Source: Trinickia dabaoshanensis
Lineage (GTDB): Bacteria; Pseudomonadota; Gammaproteobacteria; Burkholderiales; Burkholderiaceae
Length of the DNA: 64,000 bases
Assembly (NCBI RefSeq): GCF_002879885.1
Contig: NZ_PNYA01000001.1
Span: 248,001-312,000, forward strand
Direction: 5' to 3'
Each line of letters begins with the position of its first letter. Position 1 is the stretch's first letter. A program made the position numbers and the translations under genes. Below, piece by piece: positions 17,950-29,756 of the stretch. The notes beneath the pieces are model-generated. The model worked only from the letters and a program-made list of their open reading frames with translations. It was not told the origin of the DNA and searched no databases.

Positions 17950-18615
17950 TCAGTTCAGAAGCGAAGCAAGAGGAGTCAGGATGGTCGTGACGGCATCGTA
18001 GCCGATCGATACGAGCGGACGCAGCCAAATCTTCGTCAACAGGCCCGTCATGACGAGCGCCATGACGATGAAAAACCCGTACGGTTCCAAGCGCGCCAGC
18101 GCGATCGCGGGGCGCGGCGGCAACAGCGCCGTCAGCACGCGCCCGCCGTCGAGCGGCGGCAGCGGAAAGAGGTTCAGCACGCACAGCACCAGATTGACGA
18201 CGACACCGGCCTCGGCCATGCGCGTGAAAAACGGCTCGTCGACGCCGGCCGCGATCAGCAGCACGCCGAGCAAGCGCCACAAAAGCGCTTGAATGAAGTT
18301 GCAAAGCGGTCCGGCCAGCGCGACCCAAAACGTGCCCCAGCGCGGATTGCGCAGATTGCGAAACGCGACGGGAACGGGCTTCGCATACCCGAACATGAAT
18401 GCGCCGCCCGTGGCGAAATAAAGCAGCAGCGGGATCGCGATCGTACCGAGCGGGTCGATGTGCCGCATCGGATTGAACGAGACGCGCCCCATCAGATAGG
18501 CGGTGTTGTCGCCCAACATGCGCGCGACGTAACCATGCGCGGCCTCGTGCAGCGTAATCGCGAAGATCACCGGCAACGCGTAGACGACGATCGTCTGGAT
18601 CAAAGAAGGATTCAT
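17950..18615 (-). CDS. Site-2 protease family (M50) membrane metallopeptidase
   Basis: 221-residue integral membrane protein with about five or six hydrophobic segments. The zinc site HEAAH (His23, Glu24, His27) lies within the first membrane segment and the third ligand in NLFPLPPLDGGRV (NxxPxxxLDG). This is the compact M50 type without PDZ domains, common upstream of trpS in beta-proteobacteria. Substrate unknown; intramembrane cleavage is the family activity. Packed between yciO and trpS. Confidence 0.9.
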   Translation of the reverse strand: MNPSLIQTIVVYALPVIFAITLHEAAHGYVARMLGDNTAYLMGRVSFNPMRHIDPLGTIAIPLLLYFATGGAFMFGYAKPVPVAFRNLRNPRWGTFWVALAGPLCNFIQALLWRLLGVLLIAAGVDEPFFTRMAEAGVVVNLVLCVLNLFPLPPLDGGRVLTALLPPRPAIALARLEPYGFFIVMALVMTGLLTKIWLRPLVSIGYDAVTTILTPLASLLN

Positions 18616-18658
18616 GGGAGCATTGTAACAAGCACCGGGTCGCGTCCCGCCGCCGGGC

Positions 18659-19291
18659 TCACTTCGCCACCAGCCCGAACGGCTCGAGCGCCCCGCGTCC
18701 GGCCCGCACCAGCATCGGTTCTTCGCCCGTCAGATCGATAACGCTCGACGGTTCGCGCGGACAGGCGCCACCATCGATAACGAGATCGATCTGCTTTTCG
18801 AGACGAGACCGGATCTCTTCCGGATCGTTGAGCGGCTCTTGCTCGCCGGGCAAGATCAGTGTGGTCGCGATCAAAGGCTCGCCCAACGCCTCGAGTAGCG
18901 CGAGCGTGATCGCGTGATCGGGAACGCGCAGGCCGATCGTCTTGCGCGACGGGTGCGAGAGACGCCGCGGCACCTCTTTTGTCGCCAGCAGGATGAAGAC
19001 GTAAGGGCCCGGCGTGACGGACTTGATAAGCCTGAACTGGCGATTGTCGACCATCGCGAACGTGGCAAGCTCCGACAGATCGCGCACGAGCAGCGACAAG
19101 TTCTGCCGCTCGTCGAGCCCCCGAATGCGCCGCAAGCGCGTCACGGCGTCTTTATCGTCGAGCCGGCACGCCAGCGCGTAGCTCGAATCGGTCGGCAGCG
19201 CGATCACGCCGCCATCCTTCACGATTTGGATGGCCTGCGCGATCAGCCGAGGCTGCGGATTGTCTGGATGAATCCTAAAAAATTGGGACAT
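18659..19291 (-). CDS. yciO: L-threonylcarbamoyladenylate synthase-type protein YciO
   Basis: 210-residue protein of the Sua5/YrdC/YciO family. The conserved blocks are ALPTDSSYALACRLDD, RQNLSLLVRDLS, TPGPYVFILLAT, TIGLRVPDH and the C-terminal RAGRGALEPFG. The family makes threonylcarbamoyl-AMP for the t6A tRNA modification, but the YciO branch is weaker or differs in role from TsaC. Start 19291 (MSQFFRIHPDNPQPR) is typical of YciO; the longer frame to 19357 is not. In line with the PHP phosphatase upstream and M50 peptidase downstream. Confidence 0.88.
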   Translation of the reverse strand: MSQFFRIHPDNPQPRLIAQAIQIVKDGGVIALPTDSSYALACRLDDKDAVTRLRRIRGLDERQNLSLLVRDLSELATFAMVDNRQFRLIKSVTPGPYVFILLATKEVPRRLSHPSRKTIGLRVPDHAITLALLEALGEPLIATTLILPGEQEPLNDPEEIRSRLEKQIDLVIDGGACPREPSSVIDLTGEEPMLVRAGRGALEPFGLVAK

Positions 19292-19396
19292 GAGCGAGCA
19301 GTCGGTGAGCCGGCGGAAATCGCGACGCCCGGGTATGGGCCTCGCGCGGCGTGGCAACCGATCGAGCGGGCCACGCGCGCTTCTCGAGCGAAGGCG

Positions 19397-20227
19397 TTAA
19401 AGCCAACGCTCCCAAACCGGCGTGAGATCGGACGGCAACGACGGCAGCTTGCCGAGTTCGGTGCGCCCTTCCGACGGCGCGTGGAAGTCGGAGCCGCGCG
19501 ATGCCTCGAAACCGAAGCGGCGCGCGACGTCGGCATATTCTCGGTATTGATCGGGCGTATGGCTGCCCGTGACGACTTCGATGGCCTTGCCGCCCAAATC
19601 CAGGAATTGGCCGAACAGCGTGTCGAACTCGAGCTGCGTGTATTTATAGCGGCCGGGGTGGGCAATCACGGCCACGCCGCCCGCGGCATGAATCCACCGC
19701 GCGGCGTCTTCGAGCGTTGCCCACCGATGCGGCACGTAGCCCGGCTTGCCTTCGCCGAGGTAGCGGTCGAAAACGTCGGGCGTCGAGGCGGCATACCCGC
19801 GCTCCACGAGGAAACGCGCGAAGTGCGTGCGCGAAATCAGCTCGGGATTCGACACGTAACGCAGCGCGCCCTCGTAGGCGCCCTCGATTCCGAGCTCGGC
19901 AAGCGCATCGCTCATGGCCCGCGCGCGCGCGCCGCGTCCGTTGCGCGTGGCATGGAGCCCCGCGAGAAGTTCGGCGCACGACGGATCGATACCGAGGCCG
20001 ACGACGTGCAGGGTGCGCGACGCCCACGTGACCGATATTTCGACCCCGCACACGTAGCGCATGCCGAGCGATTCGGCTTCGCCGCGCGCCTGCGCCTGCC
20101 CCGACACCTCGTCGTGATCGGTCAACGCCCACAGCGTGACCCCGCCCGCGTGCGCGCGGCGCGCGACTTCGGCAGGCGTAAGCTGACCGTCGGAGACGTT
20201 CGAATGGCAATGGAGATCGGCGTTCAT
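19397..20227 (-). CDS. PHP-domain 3',5'-nucleoside bisphosphate phosphatase (YciV/RnmAM-like)
   Basis: 276-residue PHP phosphoesterase. It opens MNADLHCHSNVSDGQLTP and has LWALTDHDEV, both contributing metal-binding His and Asp, then GGVAVIAHPGRYKY and EVVTGSHTPDQY, and ends SRGSDFHAPSE. E. coli YciV hydrolyses 3',5'-nucleoside bisphosphates and has 5'-3' exonuclease activity on short RNA; the same activity is likely but inferred. It heads the minus-strand series towards yciO and trpS; yciV is also near yciO in enterics. Confidence 0.87.
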   Translation of the reverse strand: MNADLHCHSNVSDGQLTPAEVARRAHAGGVTLWALTDHDEVSGQAQARGEAESLGMRYVCGVEISVTWASRTLHVVGLGIDPSCAELLAGLHATRNGRGARARAMSDALAELGIEGAYEGALRYVSNPELISRTHFARFLVERGYAASTPDVFDRYLGEGKPGYVPHRWATLEDAARWIHAAGGVAVIAHPGRYKYTQLEFDTLFGQFLDLGGKAIEVVTGSHTPDQYREYADVARRFGFEASRGSDFHAPSEGRTELGKLPSLPSDLTPVWERWL

Positions 20228-20350
20228 GCTGTAGGGATCGAGTGATAACGCTATTTTACCCGCAACGCCCGAAATCAGCCGCTAGCCATTCTGTCGACGA
20301 CGCGCCGCGACGCGACGCGAAATGCCACCCCACCGGCCTCGTCGCTTTCC

Positions 20351-21235
20351 TTATGCGCAAAAAGCCTCGATCAGTGCTGCCACTTGCTCCGGTTGATCGT
20401 GGTGAACCATATGGCCGGCATCCTCGATCAATTTTTCCCGCCAGTCGGGGAACGCCGAGAAACGCGCTTTGTACTCGGGCAGCGGGATGGCGCCGGCCAA
20501 CATCGCCAAGGTCGGCGAGGCGACGGCCTCGACGTGCAGCACTTTCGCGGCAACGCGCGACCACACCGCCATGACTTCGTCCAAGCGGTACAACATCGGC
20601 CCATGATGTTTGTGCGCCGGATCGGCGAGCAACATATAGCGGCCGTCCTCGCCGAGCTTGGACCAGTGGCGCGCCAAAAACAGCGCGCGTTCGGGGGCGA
20701 GCCTCGGATTGGTCTTCATCAAGCGCGCGGCCACTTCGTCGAGCGTGGCGTAGGTCTTGAGACGGGCAGGCTCGCGGATATCGTCGAGCCAGCTCGCCAA
20801 GCGGCGCGGCCATTCGCTCGGGTGGGCGGGCGCCAGCCCGAACCCCTCCAAATCGACGACCCGCCGCACGCGCTCGGGACGCGCCCCCGCGTACAAGCAG
20901 ACGACATTGGCGCCCATGCTGTGCCCGACGAGGTTGACTTGTCCCGAAGGCGCGTAATGGTCGAGCAGCGCATCGAGGTCGGCCAGATAGTCGTGAAACC
21001 AGTAATGGCCGCCGCCCCGCTCGGCCACCGGCCAATCGGACAACCCGAAGCCCCGCGCGTCCGGCGCGATGACCTGCCAATCGCCGCCGAGCGCGTCGAC
21101 GACGAATTGGAACGACGCCGAAACGTCCATCCAGCCGTGCAGCATGAAAAGCGCGGGCGCGTCGGGGCTTCCCCAACGCCGAACGTGAAGCTTGACGCCA
21201 CGGACGGTGACGAAATCGGATTGCGGGTGGTTCAT
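20351..21235 (-). CDS. Alpha/beta hydrolase
   Basis: 294 residues with the alpha/beta hydrolase fold: oxyanion-hole block FMLHGWMD (about 30-37), nucleophile elbow VGHSMGAN (Ser106) and likely catalytic His in DAGHMVHHDQPE. The C-terminal cap contains predicted helices. It resembles serine hydrolases annotated as haloalkane dehalogenase-like or lipase-like, but the nucleophile is Ser so dehalogenation is not expected. The substrate is not deducible. It follows the DUF455 gene on the same strand. Confidence 0.83.
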   Translation of the reverse strand: MNHPQSDFVTVRGVKLHVRRWGSPDAPALFMLHGWMDVSASFQFVVDALGGDWQVIAPDARGFGLSDWPVAERGGGHYWFHDYLADLDALLDHYAPSGQVNLVGHSMGANVVCLYAGARPERVRRVVDLEGFGLAPAHPSEWPRRLASWLDDIREPARLKTYATLDEVAARLMKTNPRLAPERALFLARHWSKLGEDGRYMLLADPAHKHHGPMLYRLDEVMAVWSRVAAKVLHVEAVASPTLAMLAGAIPLPEYKARFSAFPDWREKLIEDAGHMVHHDQPEQVAALIEAFCA

Positions 21236-21277
21236 GGGCAGTGTCGACGAACATCGAAAAAAAGAATGATCGTTCGA

Positions 21278-22129
21278 TTATAGCGCCGCGCTCGGATCGT
21301 GCGCCGCCAAGGCCGCCAGTTCCACTTCGTCGAACCCCGCCTCGCGCCGCGCGTCGAAATTGAAAGGGCCGCGCAACCGGGGCGCGCGGTACGTCTCGGA
21401 GAGCCGCGCATAGGTCGCATGCGGCTCGAGCCCTCTTTGGTCGCACAAGTACCGGAACCAATGATTGCCGATACGCACGTGCCCGATCTCGTCGCGCAAG
21501 ATGACATCCAAAATCGCCGCGGACGCCTCGTCTCCGGCCTGCACGAGGCGTGCGCGGATCGGCGGCGAAGCGTCGAGCCCGCGTGCCTCCAACGTGCGGG
21601 GCACGAGCGCGATCCGCGCGAGCACGTCGTCGCGCGTGCGCGCGCACATGTCCCACAACCCGTCGTGGGCCGGGAAATCGCCGTAGCAGTGGCCGAACTC
21701 GAGCAATCGTGCTTGCAGCAATCCGAAATGGCGCGCTTCCTCGGCGGCGACGCGCAGCCAGTCGGCGTAAAACGCGTCCGGCATGCCGGCAAAGCGCCAG
21801 ATCGCGTCGAGCGCCAAGTTGATTGCATTGAATTCGATATGCGCGATCGCGTGCAGCAAGACGGCGCGCCCCGCTTCCGTTTGCATGCCGCGGTGACGCA
21901 GCGACCGCGGCTCGACAAGTTCGGGCTTCGCGGGGCGCCCCGGCAAGCCGGGCGGCTCCTCGAGCGATACCTCCGGCAGGCACACCGCTCGCCCGGCCCG
22001 ATACCGGTCGTGCAACGCCTCCACGGCGGCGATCTTGGCGCCGGGTTCGCTTTCGCCAAGCGCGGCCAGCGCCGAGCGGCGCAGGTCGGAATCGTCGAGA
22101 GGAACAGGGGTGGAGCGAGGGCGATTCAT
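21278..22129 (-). CDS. DUF455 family ferritin-like protein
   Basis: 283 residues with a ferritin-like four-helix metal site: AIAHIEFNAI, EEARHFGLL and RDEIGHVRIG carry the ExxH-type ligands for a di-iron or similar centre. The family (COG2833/DUF455) has no firmly established reaction that I know of. Start 22129 gives MNRPRSTPVPLDDSDLRR; an in-frame ATG at 22162 is less likely. Located upstream of the hydrolase and divergent from the gamma-carbonic anhydrase. Confidence 0.8.
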   Translation of the reverse strand: MNRPRSTPVPLDDSDLRRSALAALGESEPGAKIAAVEALHDRYRAGRAVCLPEVSLEEPPGLPGRPAKPELVEPRSLRHRGMQTEAGRAVLLHAIAHIEFNAINLALDAIWRFAGMPDAFYADWLRVAAEEARHFGLLQARLLEFGHCYGDFPAHDGLWDMCARTRDDVLARIALVPRTLEARGLDASPPIRARLVQAGDEASAAILDVILRDEIGHVRIGNHWFRYLCDQRGLEPHATYARLSETYRAPRLRGPFNFDARREAGFDEVELAALAAHDPSAAL

Positions 22130-22226
22130 CGATAAAGGATCACGTAGCGGGATACAGGGCAAGATTCGGGGCGACGGCCGGCGCGCGGATAGCGGCGCGA
22201 GCGCAACGAGGCATGAGCGGACCGTT

Positions 22227-22232
22227 TACAAT
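22227..22232 (+). promoter_or_regulatory. Candidate -10 for the gamma-carbonic anhydrase gene
   Basis: TACAAT at 22227-22232, about 80 bases upstream of the GTG start. The -35 region is poor, so this is tentative. Confidence 0.35.
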
Positions 22233-22311
22233 ATGCGATTCGACACCTGCGCGTGGCCGGGCCGATGCCGCGGCATTGTACCGCCGAGCCCCGCCCGACC
22301 AAGGAGATATT

Positions 22312-22836
22312 GTGCCGATCTACAAGCTGGGAGAACACGCCCCGACGATTCATGAAAGCGTCTTCGTGGCCGATACCGCCACGATCGTCGGCAAGGTAAC
22401 GCTCGAGGAAAACGCGAGCGTGTGGTTCGGCGCCGCCATTCGCGGCGACAACGAACCGATCGCAATCGGCTGCGGCAGCAACGTGCAAGAAGGCGCGGTC
22501 CTGCACACCGACCCCGGCCGACCGCTGTCGATCGGCCGCGACGTGACGGTCGGACACCAAGCCATGCTGCATGGATGCACGATCGGAGACGGTTCCCTAG
22601 TGGGTATTCAAGCGGTGGTCTTGAATGGAGCGGTGATCGGCCGCAACTGTCTGATCGGTGCGGGCAGTGTCGTCACCGAAAACAAGACGTTCCCCGAGCG
22701 TTCGCTGATTCTGGGCGCGCCCGCGCGCGTGGCCCGTGAATTGACGGACGAGGAGGTCGAACGCCTCGCCCAGAGCGCCAAAAGCTATGTCGAACGTCGC
22801 GAGCTGTTCAAGGCACAGCTCGTGCGGATCGGCTGA
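22312..22836 (+). CDS. Gamma-carbonic anhydrase family protein
   Basis: 174-residue left-handed beta-helix protein. The zinc histidines are seen in VLHTD, VGHQAMLHG, and the hexapeptide turns run from about residue 20 to 140, ending ILGAPARVARELT. It is of the YrdA/PaaY group; some members are active carbonic anhydrases, others are thioesterase-like or inactive. The start is GTG at 22312 with an excellent AAGGAG at 22301-22306; the frame upstream has no homology. Transcribed towards hslO. Confidence 0.88.
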   Translation: MPIYKLGEHAPTIHESVFVADTATIVGKVTLEENASVWFGAAIRGDNEPIAIGCGSNVQEGAVLHTDPGRPLSIGRDVTVGHQAMLHGCTIGDGSLVGIQAVVLNGAVIGRNCLIGAGSVVTENKTFPERSLILGAPARVARELTDEEVERLAQSAKSYVERRELFKAQLVRIG

Positions 22837-22894
22837 TACGAGGCGCCGCTTCGCCGCCGATCTTTCGGCGGCATCGATGATTGAAGGATGAGTT

Positions 22895-23845
22895 GTGGAC
22901 GATCAGCTGCAAAAATTTCTGTTCGCCGCCGCGCCCGTGCGCGGTGAAATCGTGTCCCTGCGCAACACCTGGCAGGAGGTACTCGCACGCCGGCAATACC
23001 CCACGGCCGTGCGCGAGATTCTCGGCGAGATGATGGCGGCGTGTGCGCTGCTGTCGGCGAACCTGAAGTTCGACGGCACGATGATCATGCAGATCTTCGG
23101 AGACGGACCGATCAAGATGCTCGTCGTGCAATGCAGCTCGTCGCTTACGATGCGTGCGACGGCAAAGATTTCGACCGAGTTCGATCCGACGCTCAGCGAA
23201 AGCCTGTCATTCGTCGAATTGCTCAACGCGAGCGGCCACGGCCGGTGCGTGATCACGCTCGATCCAAACGACAAATTGCCAGGCCAACAGCCGTATCAAG
23301 GCATCGTGCCGCTGAACGGCATGGACGGCCCCTTGGCATCGATCGCGCAAGTGCTCGAGCACTACATGCATCACTCCGAACAGCTCGATACGCGGCTATG
23401 GCTCGCGGCCAATACCGAGCGTGCCGTCGGCATGCTGCTGCAAAAGCTGCCCGGTGACGGCGGCATCGTCCCCCATGCGGGCGAGCACGACGCCGATACC
23501 TGGGAGCGCGTTTGCGTGCTTGGCGGCACGCTCTCGCAAGACGAGTTGCTCAAGGAAGAACCGCAAACGCTGTTCCGGCGCCTGTTCTGGCAAGAGAACG
23601 TGCAGCACTTCGCACCGACGCTCACGCGCTTCGAATGCAGCTGCTCGCGCGAACGCGTGGGGTCGATGCTCAAGTTGCTGGGGCGCGGCGAAGTCGACAG
23701 CGTGATCGTCGAACAAGGCCGAGTGGAAATCCACTGCGAATACTGCAATCAGCGCTACGAGTTCGATCCTGTCGACGTCGCGCAATTGTTCGCAGCCACC
23801 GAGGTTGCCTCCGGGGTCGCACCGGTTCAGTCGCAGCGGCACTGA
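22895..23845 (+). CDS. hslO: Redox-regulated chaperone Hsp33
   Basis: 316-residue chaperone that is activated by oxidation and protects proteins from aggregation under oxidative stress. The C-terminal zinc switch has the expected CxC (FECSCSRERV) and CxxC (CEYCNQRY) pairs. The N-terminal domain shows GEMMAACALLSANLKFDG and QIFGDGPIKMLVVQC. The GTG at 22895 with AAGGATG upstream gives the start DDQLQKFLF typical of the family. Follows the gamma-carbonic anhydrase by 58 bases. Confidence 0.95.
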   Translation: MDDQLQKFLFAAAPVRGEIVSLRNTWQEVLARRQYPTAVREILGEMMAACALLSANLKFDGTMIMQIFGDGPIKMLVVQCSSSLTMRATAKISTEFDPTLSESLSFVELLNASGHGRCVITLDPNDKLPGQQPYQGIVPLNGMDGPLASIAQVLEHYMHHSEQLDTRLWLAANTERAVGMLLQKLPGDGGIVPHAGEHDADTWERVCVLGGTLSQDELLKEEPQTLFRRLFWQENVQHFAPTLTRFECSCSRERVGSMLKLLGRGEVDSVIVEQGRVEIHCEYCNQRYEFDPVDVAQLFAATEVASGVAPVQSQRH

Positions 23846-23918
23846 GCGCTGGCTGCCCACACGTTGCCTCTGTCGGGTACGCCCAAGTTCACATGAGTTC
23901 GCATCCGGAGTTCGCCCT

Positions 23919-24332
23919 ATGAATGCTTCGCTCCGTCCGCTTCACTCGTTCGCGTCAGCGCTTGCGCTCGCGCCAAATCGCATTGGCATGCGGGCCGCCG
24001 GCGCCGTCGTCGTCCTTGCGTTGTCGGGGTGCGTCGTCGCCCCGCCGCCCGGGCCCATTTTGAGCCGTCTCGCGCCCGGCCAGCCCGGCGCGGCCGAAAG
24101 CGCCCACCCGCTCAGTCCCGAGGAGCAAAAGCGCTACGCCGAGATCGACAAGCAAGTGATCCGCGAGCAAAACGAGGCGATCGCCGCCGATGCATGGGTG
24201 CGCTACTACGCACCGAGCTACTACTCGGCGCCGGTTACGTTCGGCGGGTATTACGGTGGATATGGCGGATGGAACAGCGGGTGGGGAATGAGTTACTACA
24301 GCCCCGGCTACTATCCGGGCTGGTGGTGGTGA
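23919..24332 (+). CDS. Tyr/Gly-rich putative lipoprotein
   Basis: 137 residues. A hydrophobic stretch ends with a lipobox-like LSGC (Cys38), then APPPGPI. The middle is charged and helical (LSPEEQKRYAEIDKQVIREQNEAIAADA has heptad-like character), and the C-terminus is rich in Tyr, Gly, Trp and Ser (SYYSAPVTFGGYYGGYGGW). ATG 23919 has GGAG upstream; a second ATG at 23988 would give a shorter, more standard signal. Similar small proteins are widespread in Burkholderia; function unknown. Confidence 0.78.
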   Translation: MNASLRPLHSFASALALAPNRIGMRAAGAVVVLALSGCVVAPPPGPILSRLAPGQPGAAESAHPLSPEEQKRYAEIDKQVIREQNEAIAADAWVRYYAPSYYSAPVTFGGYYGGYGGWNSGWGMSYYSPGYYPGWWW

Positions 24333-24406
24333 GCGGTAAACCGTAGCCGCGGCGCACTCCAAGCGCGCTTCGATCGCGCGCCGTTCCACGGTCGACGCAA
24401 AACACC

Positions 24407-24856
24407 CTAGCGGTGCTTCGGTTCGGCACCGTGCTTTGCCTTCTCGGCAGCGTGCTTCTTGTCCCCGCGTTTCGGCTTCTCGCGCGAAACGGGATTAGGC
24501 ACGACACTGACGGGTGCGGCCGATACTTCGCCGCGCGTCGAGGTATTACTCGGGACGAGCGTGGCCGGCACACTCGAGTTGGCGTTCGGCGAGACGAATT
24601 GAACGAACACTTCGCCGCCCTTCACCATCCCCATCTCATAGCGCGCGCGCTCCTCGACGGCGGCCGTGCCGTTTTGCAAATCTTGAACTTCACCCTCGAT
24701 CCGTTCGTTACGCAGTTTTTCGTCCGCGTTCTTTTGTAGCTGGGCCGCCAATTCGCCGCGCAACTCGTGAACACTCAACCATCCGCCGTGGCCCCACCAA
24801 AGCGGATACTGAATCATCGCGAGCAGAGCGAGAAGGACAACAGTGACGATGCGCAT
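24407..24856 (-). CDS. ftsB: Cell division protein FtsB
   Basis: 149-residue bitopic protein of the FtsQLB divisome complex. A single N-terminal membrane helix (MRIVTVVLLALLAMIQYPLWWG) is followed by a coiled coil (about 30-75, ELAAQLQKNADEKLRNERIEG) and the conserved ERARYEMGMVKGGEVF block. The C-terminal 50 residues are a Lys/Ser/Pro-rich extension absent from E. coli FtsB. Start 24856 is chosen since the membrane helix begins there; an upstream ATG at 24931 is not supported. It follows eno, as in most proteobacteria. Confidence 0.9.
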   Translation of the reverse strand: MRIVTVVLLALLAMIQYPLWWGHGGWLSVHELRGELAAQLQKNADEKLRNERIEGEVQDLQNGTAAVEERARYEMGMVKGGEVFVQFVSPNANSSVPATLVPSNTSTRGEVSAAPVSVVPNPVSREKPKRGDKKHAAEKAKHGAEPKHR

Positions 24857-24962
24857 TCGAAAGGCCGCGGATTCAAAATCGCCCCGGCTGCCCCGAAGGA
24901 TATCCCCTCGGGGGTCGAGCACGGGGCGCAATGCTAAACGAACGAGCTAGGCTGCGAGCGCG

Positions 24963-26255
<1,293 letters not shown>

Positions 26256-26295
26256 TTAGATAACGATGACTTCTCTTCTTTCTTGACGGGTGCAG

Positions 26296-28838
<2,543 letters not shown>

Positions 28839-28923
28839 TTAGGGTCCGCCCTCAGTTGGAACACACGTGCGTTGTCCCGAGAACACAGTTCCGAGCCCGC
28901 TTGCACGTTGAGCACCCGCTGCC

Positions 28924-29727
28924 CTACTGCGCCTCGCGCAGCGCCCGCAGCATCCGTTGCAACGCTCGCGCCGTCTCGATCGGACGCTCCATCGGGAACA
29001 AATGGCTACCCTCCATCCATTCGATACGGCCGCGCGCGGCACGCTGCGTCGCGTCGAGCCCGACCTGGCGAATTTCCTTCGAATGGGTGCCCGCTATAAA
29101 GCCGAGCGGCACCGGCGCGCCGTGCGCAAGCCGCGGGCCGAGCGTCCGGGGCAATGTCCGGTAAATCCGGTATTCGATGTCCCGATCGAACGCGAGTGTG
29201 CGTTTGCCGTCCGGCGAGCATGGCGGAATGCCGAAATCGATGTAATCGGACAACACGCGCTCGTCCCAACGGGCGAAGGCGCTCTTCGCATGAAAATGGC
29301 GCCACGCCTCTTCGCGGCTCGCCCAGTGGGTGCGCCGCTTGCGCGTGGCCGCCGCCGGAGAGAGCCGCTCGTCGAGCCCCGTCCATTGTGTGAAACGCAG
29401 CACGTTCGCGCGCCAGCCGGCGATGACCGGCGAGTCGAGCATGACGACCCCGCGTACCCATTGCGGATGCTTGAGCGCGGCCATCAGCGACAGATACCCG
29501 CCCAGCGAATGGCCGACGAGCCACACGGGACGCTCATAGCGCCGGCCGATATCGGCCAGCAATTCCTCGACGAGATGCGGCCAATCGCTCGTGACCGGAT
29601 AATGGGGATCGTGGCCGATTCGCTCGATGTAGCGAAGCTCGTAATCATCGGAGAGTTCGGCGAACATCGTCCGGTAGATCGACGCCGGAAAACCGTTCGC
29701 ATGCGAAAAGTGGATGATGTCTTTCAA
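28924..29727 (-). CDS. Alpha/beta hydrolase
   Basis: 267 residues, alpha/beta hydrolase fold. The first strand and oxyanion loop are IIHFSHANGFPASIY, the nucleophile elbow VGHSLGGYLS (Ser74), and the catalytic His is probably in EGSHLFPMERP. It begins with TTG at 29727, which has GGAGG at good spacing and is the first codon before the conserved domain; no ATG is available nearby. It follows comEC by 29 bases and shares its orientation. Substrate unknown; the HANGFP start is seen in a Burkholderiales family of uncharacterised hydrolases. Confidence 0.78.
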   Translation of the reverse strand: MKDIIHFSHANGFPASIYRTMFAELSDDYELRYIERIGHDPHYPVTSDWPHLVEELLADIGRRYERPVWLVGHSLGGYLSLMAALKHPQWVRGVVMLDSPVIAGWRANVLRFTQWTGLDERLSPAAATRKRRTHWASREEAWRHFHAKSAFARWDERVLSDYIDFGIPPCSPDGKRTLAFDRDIEYRIYRTLPRTLGPRLAHGAPVPLGFIAGTHSKEIRQVGLDATQRAARGRIEWMEGSHLFPMERPIETARALQRMLRALREAQ

Positions 29728-29756
29728 GCGTCGCCGCCTCCAGGTTCGTTGGTCTT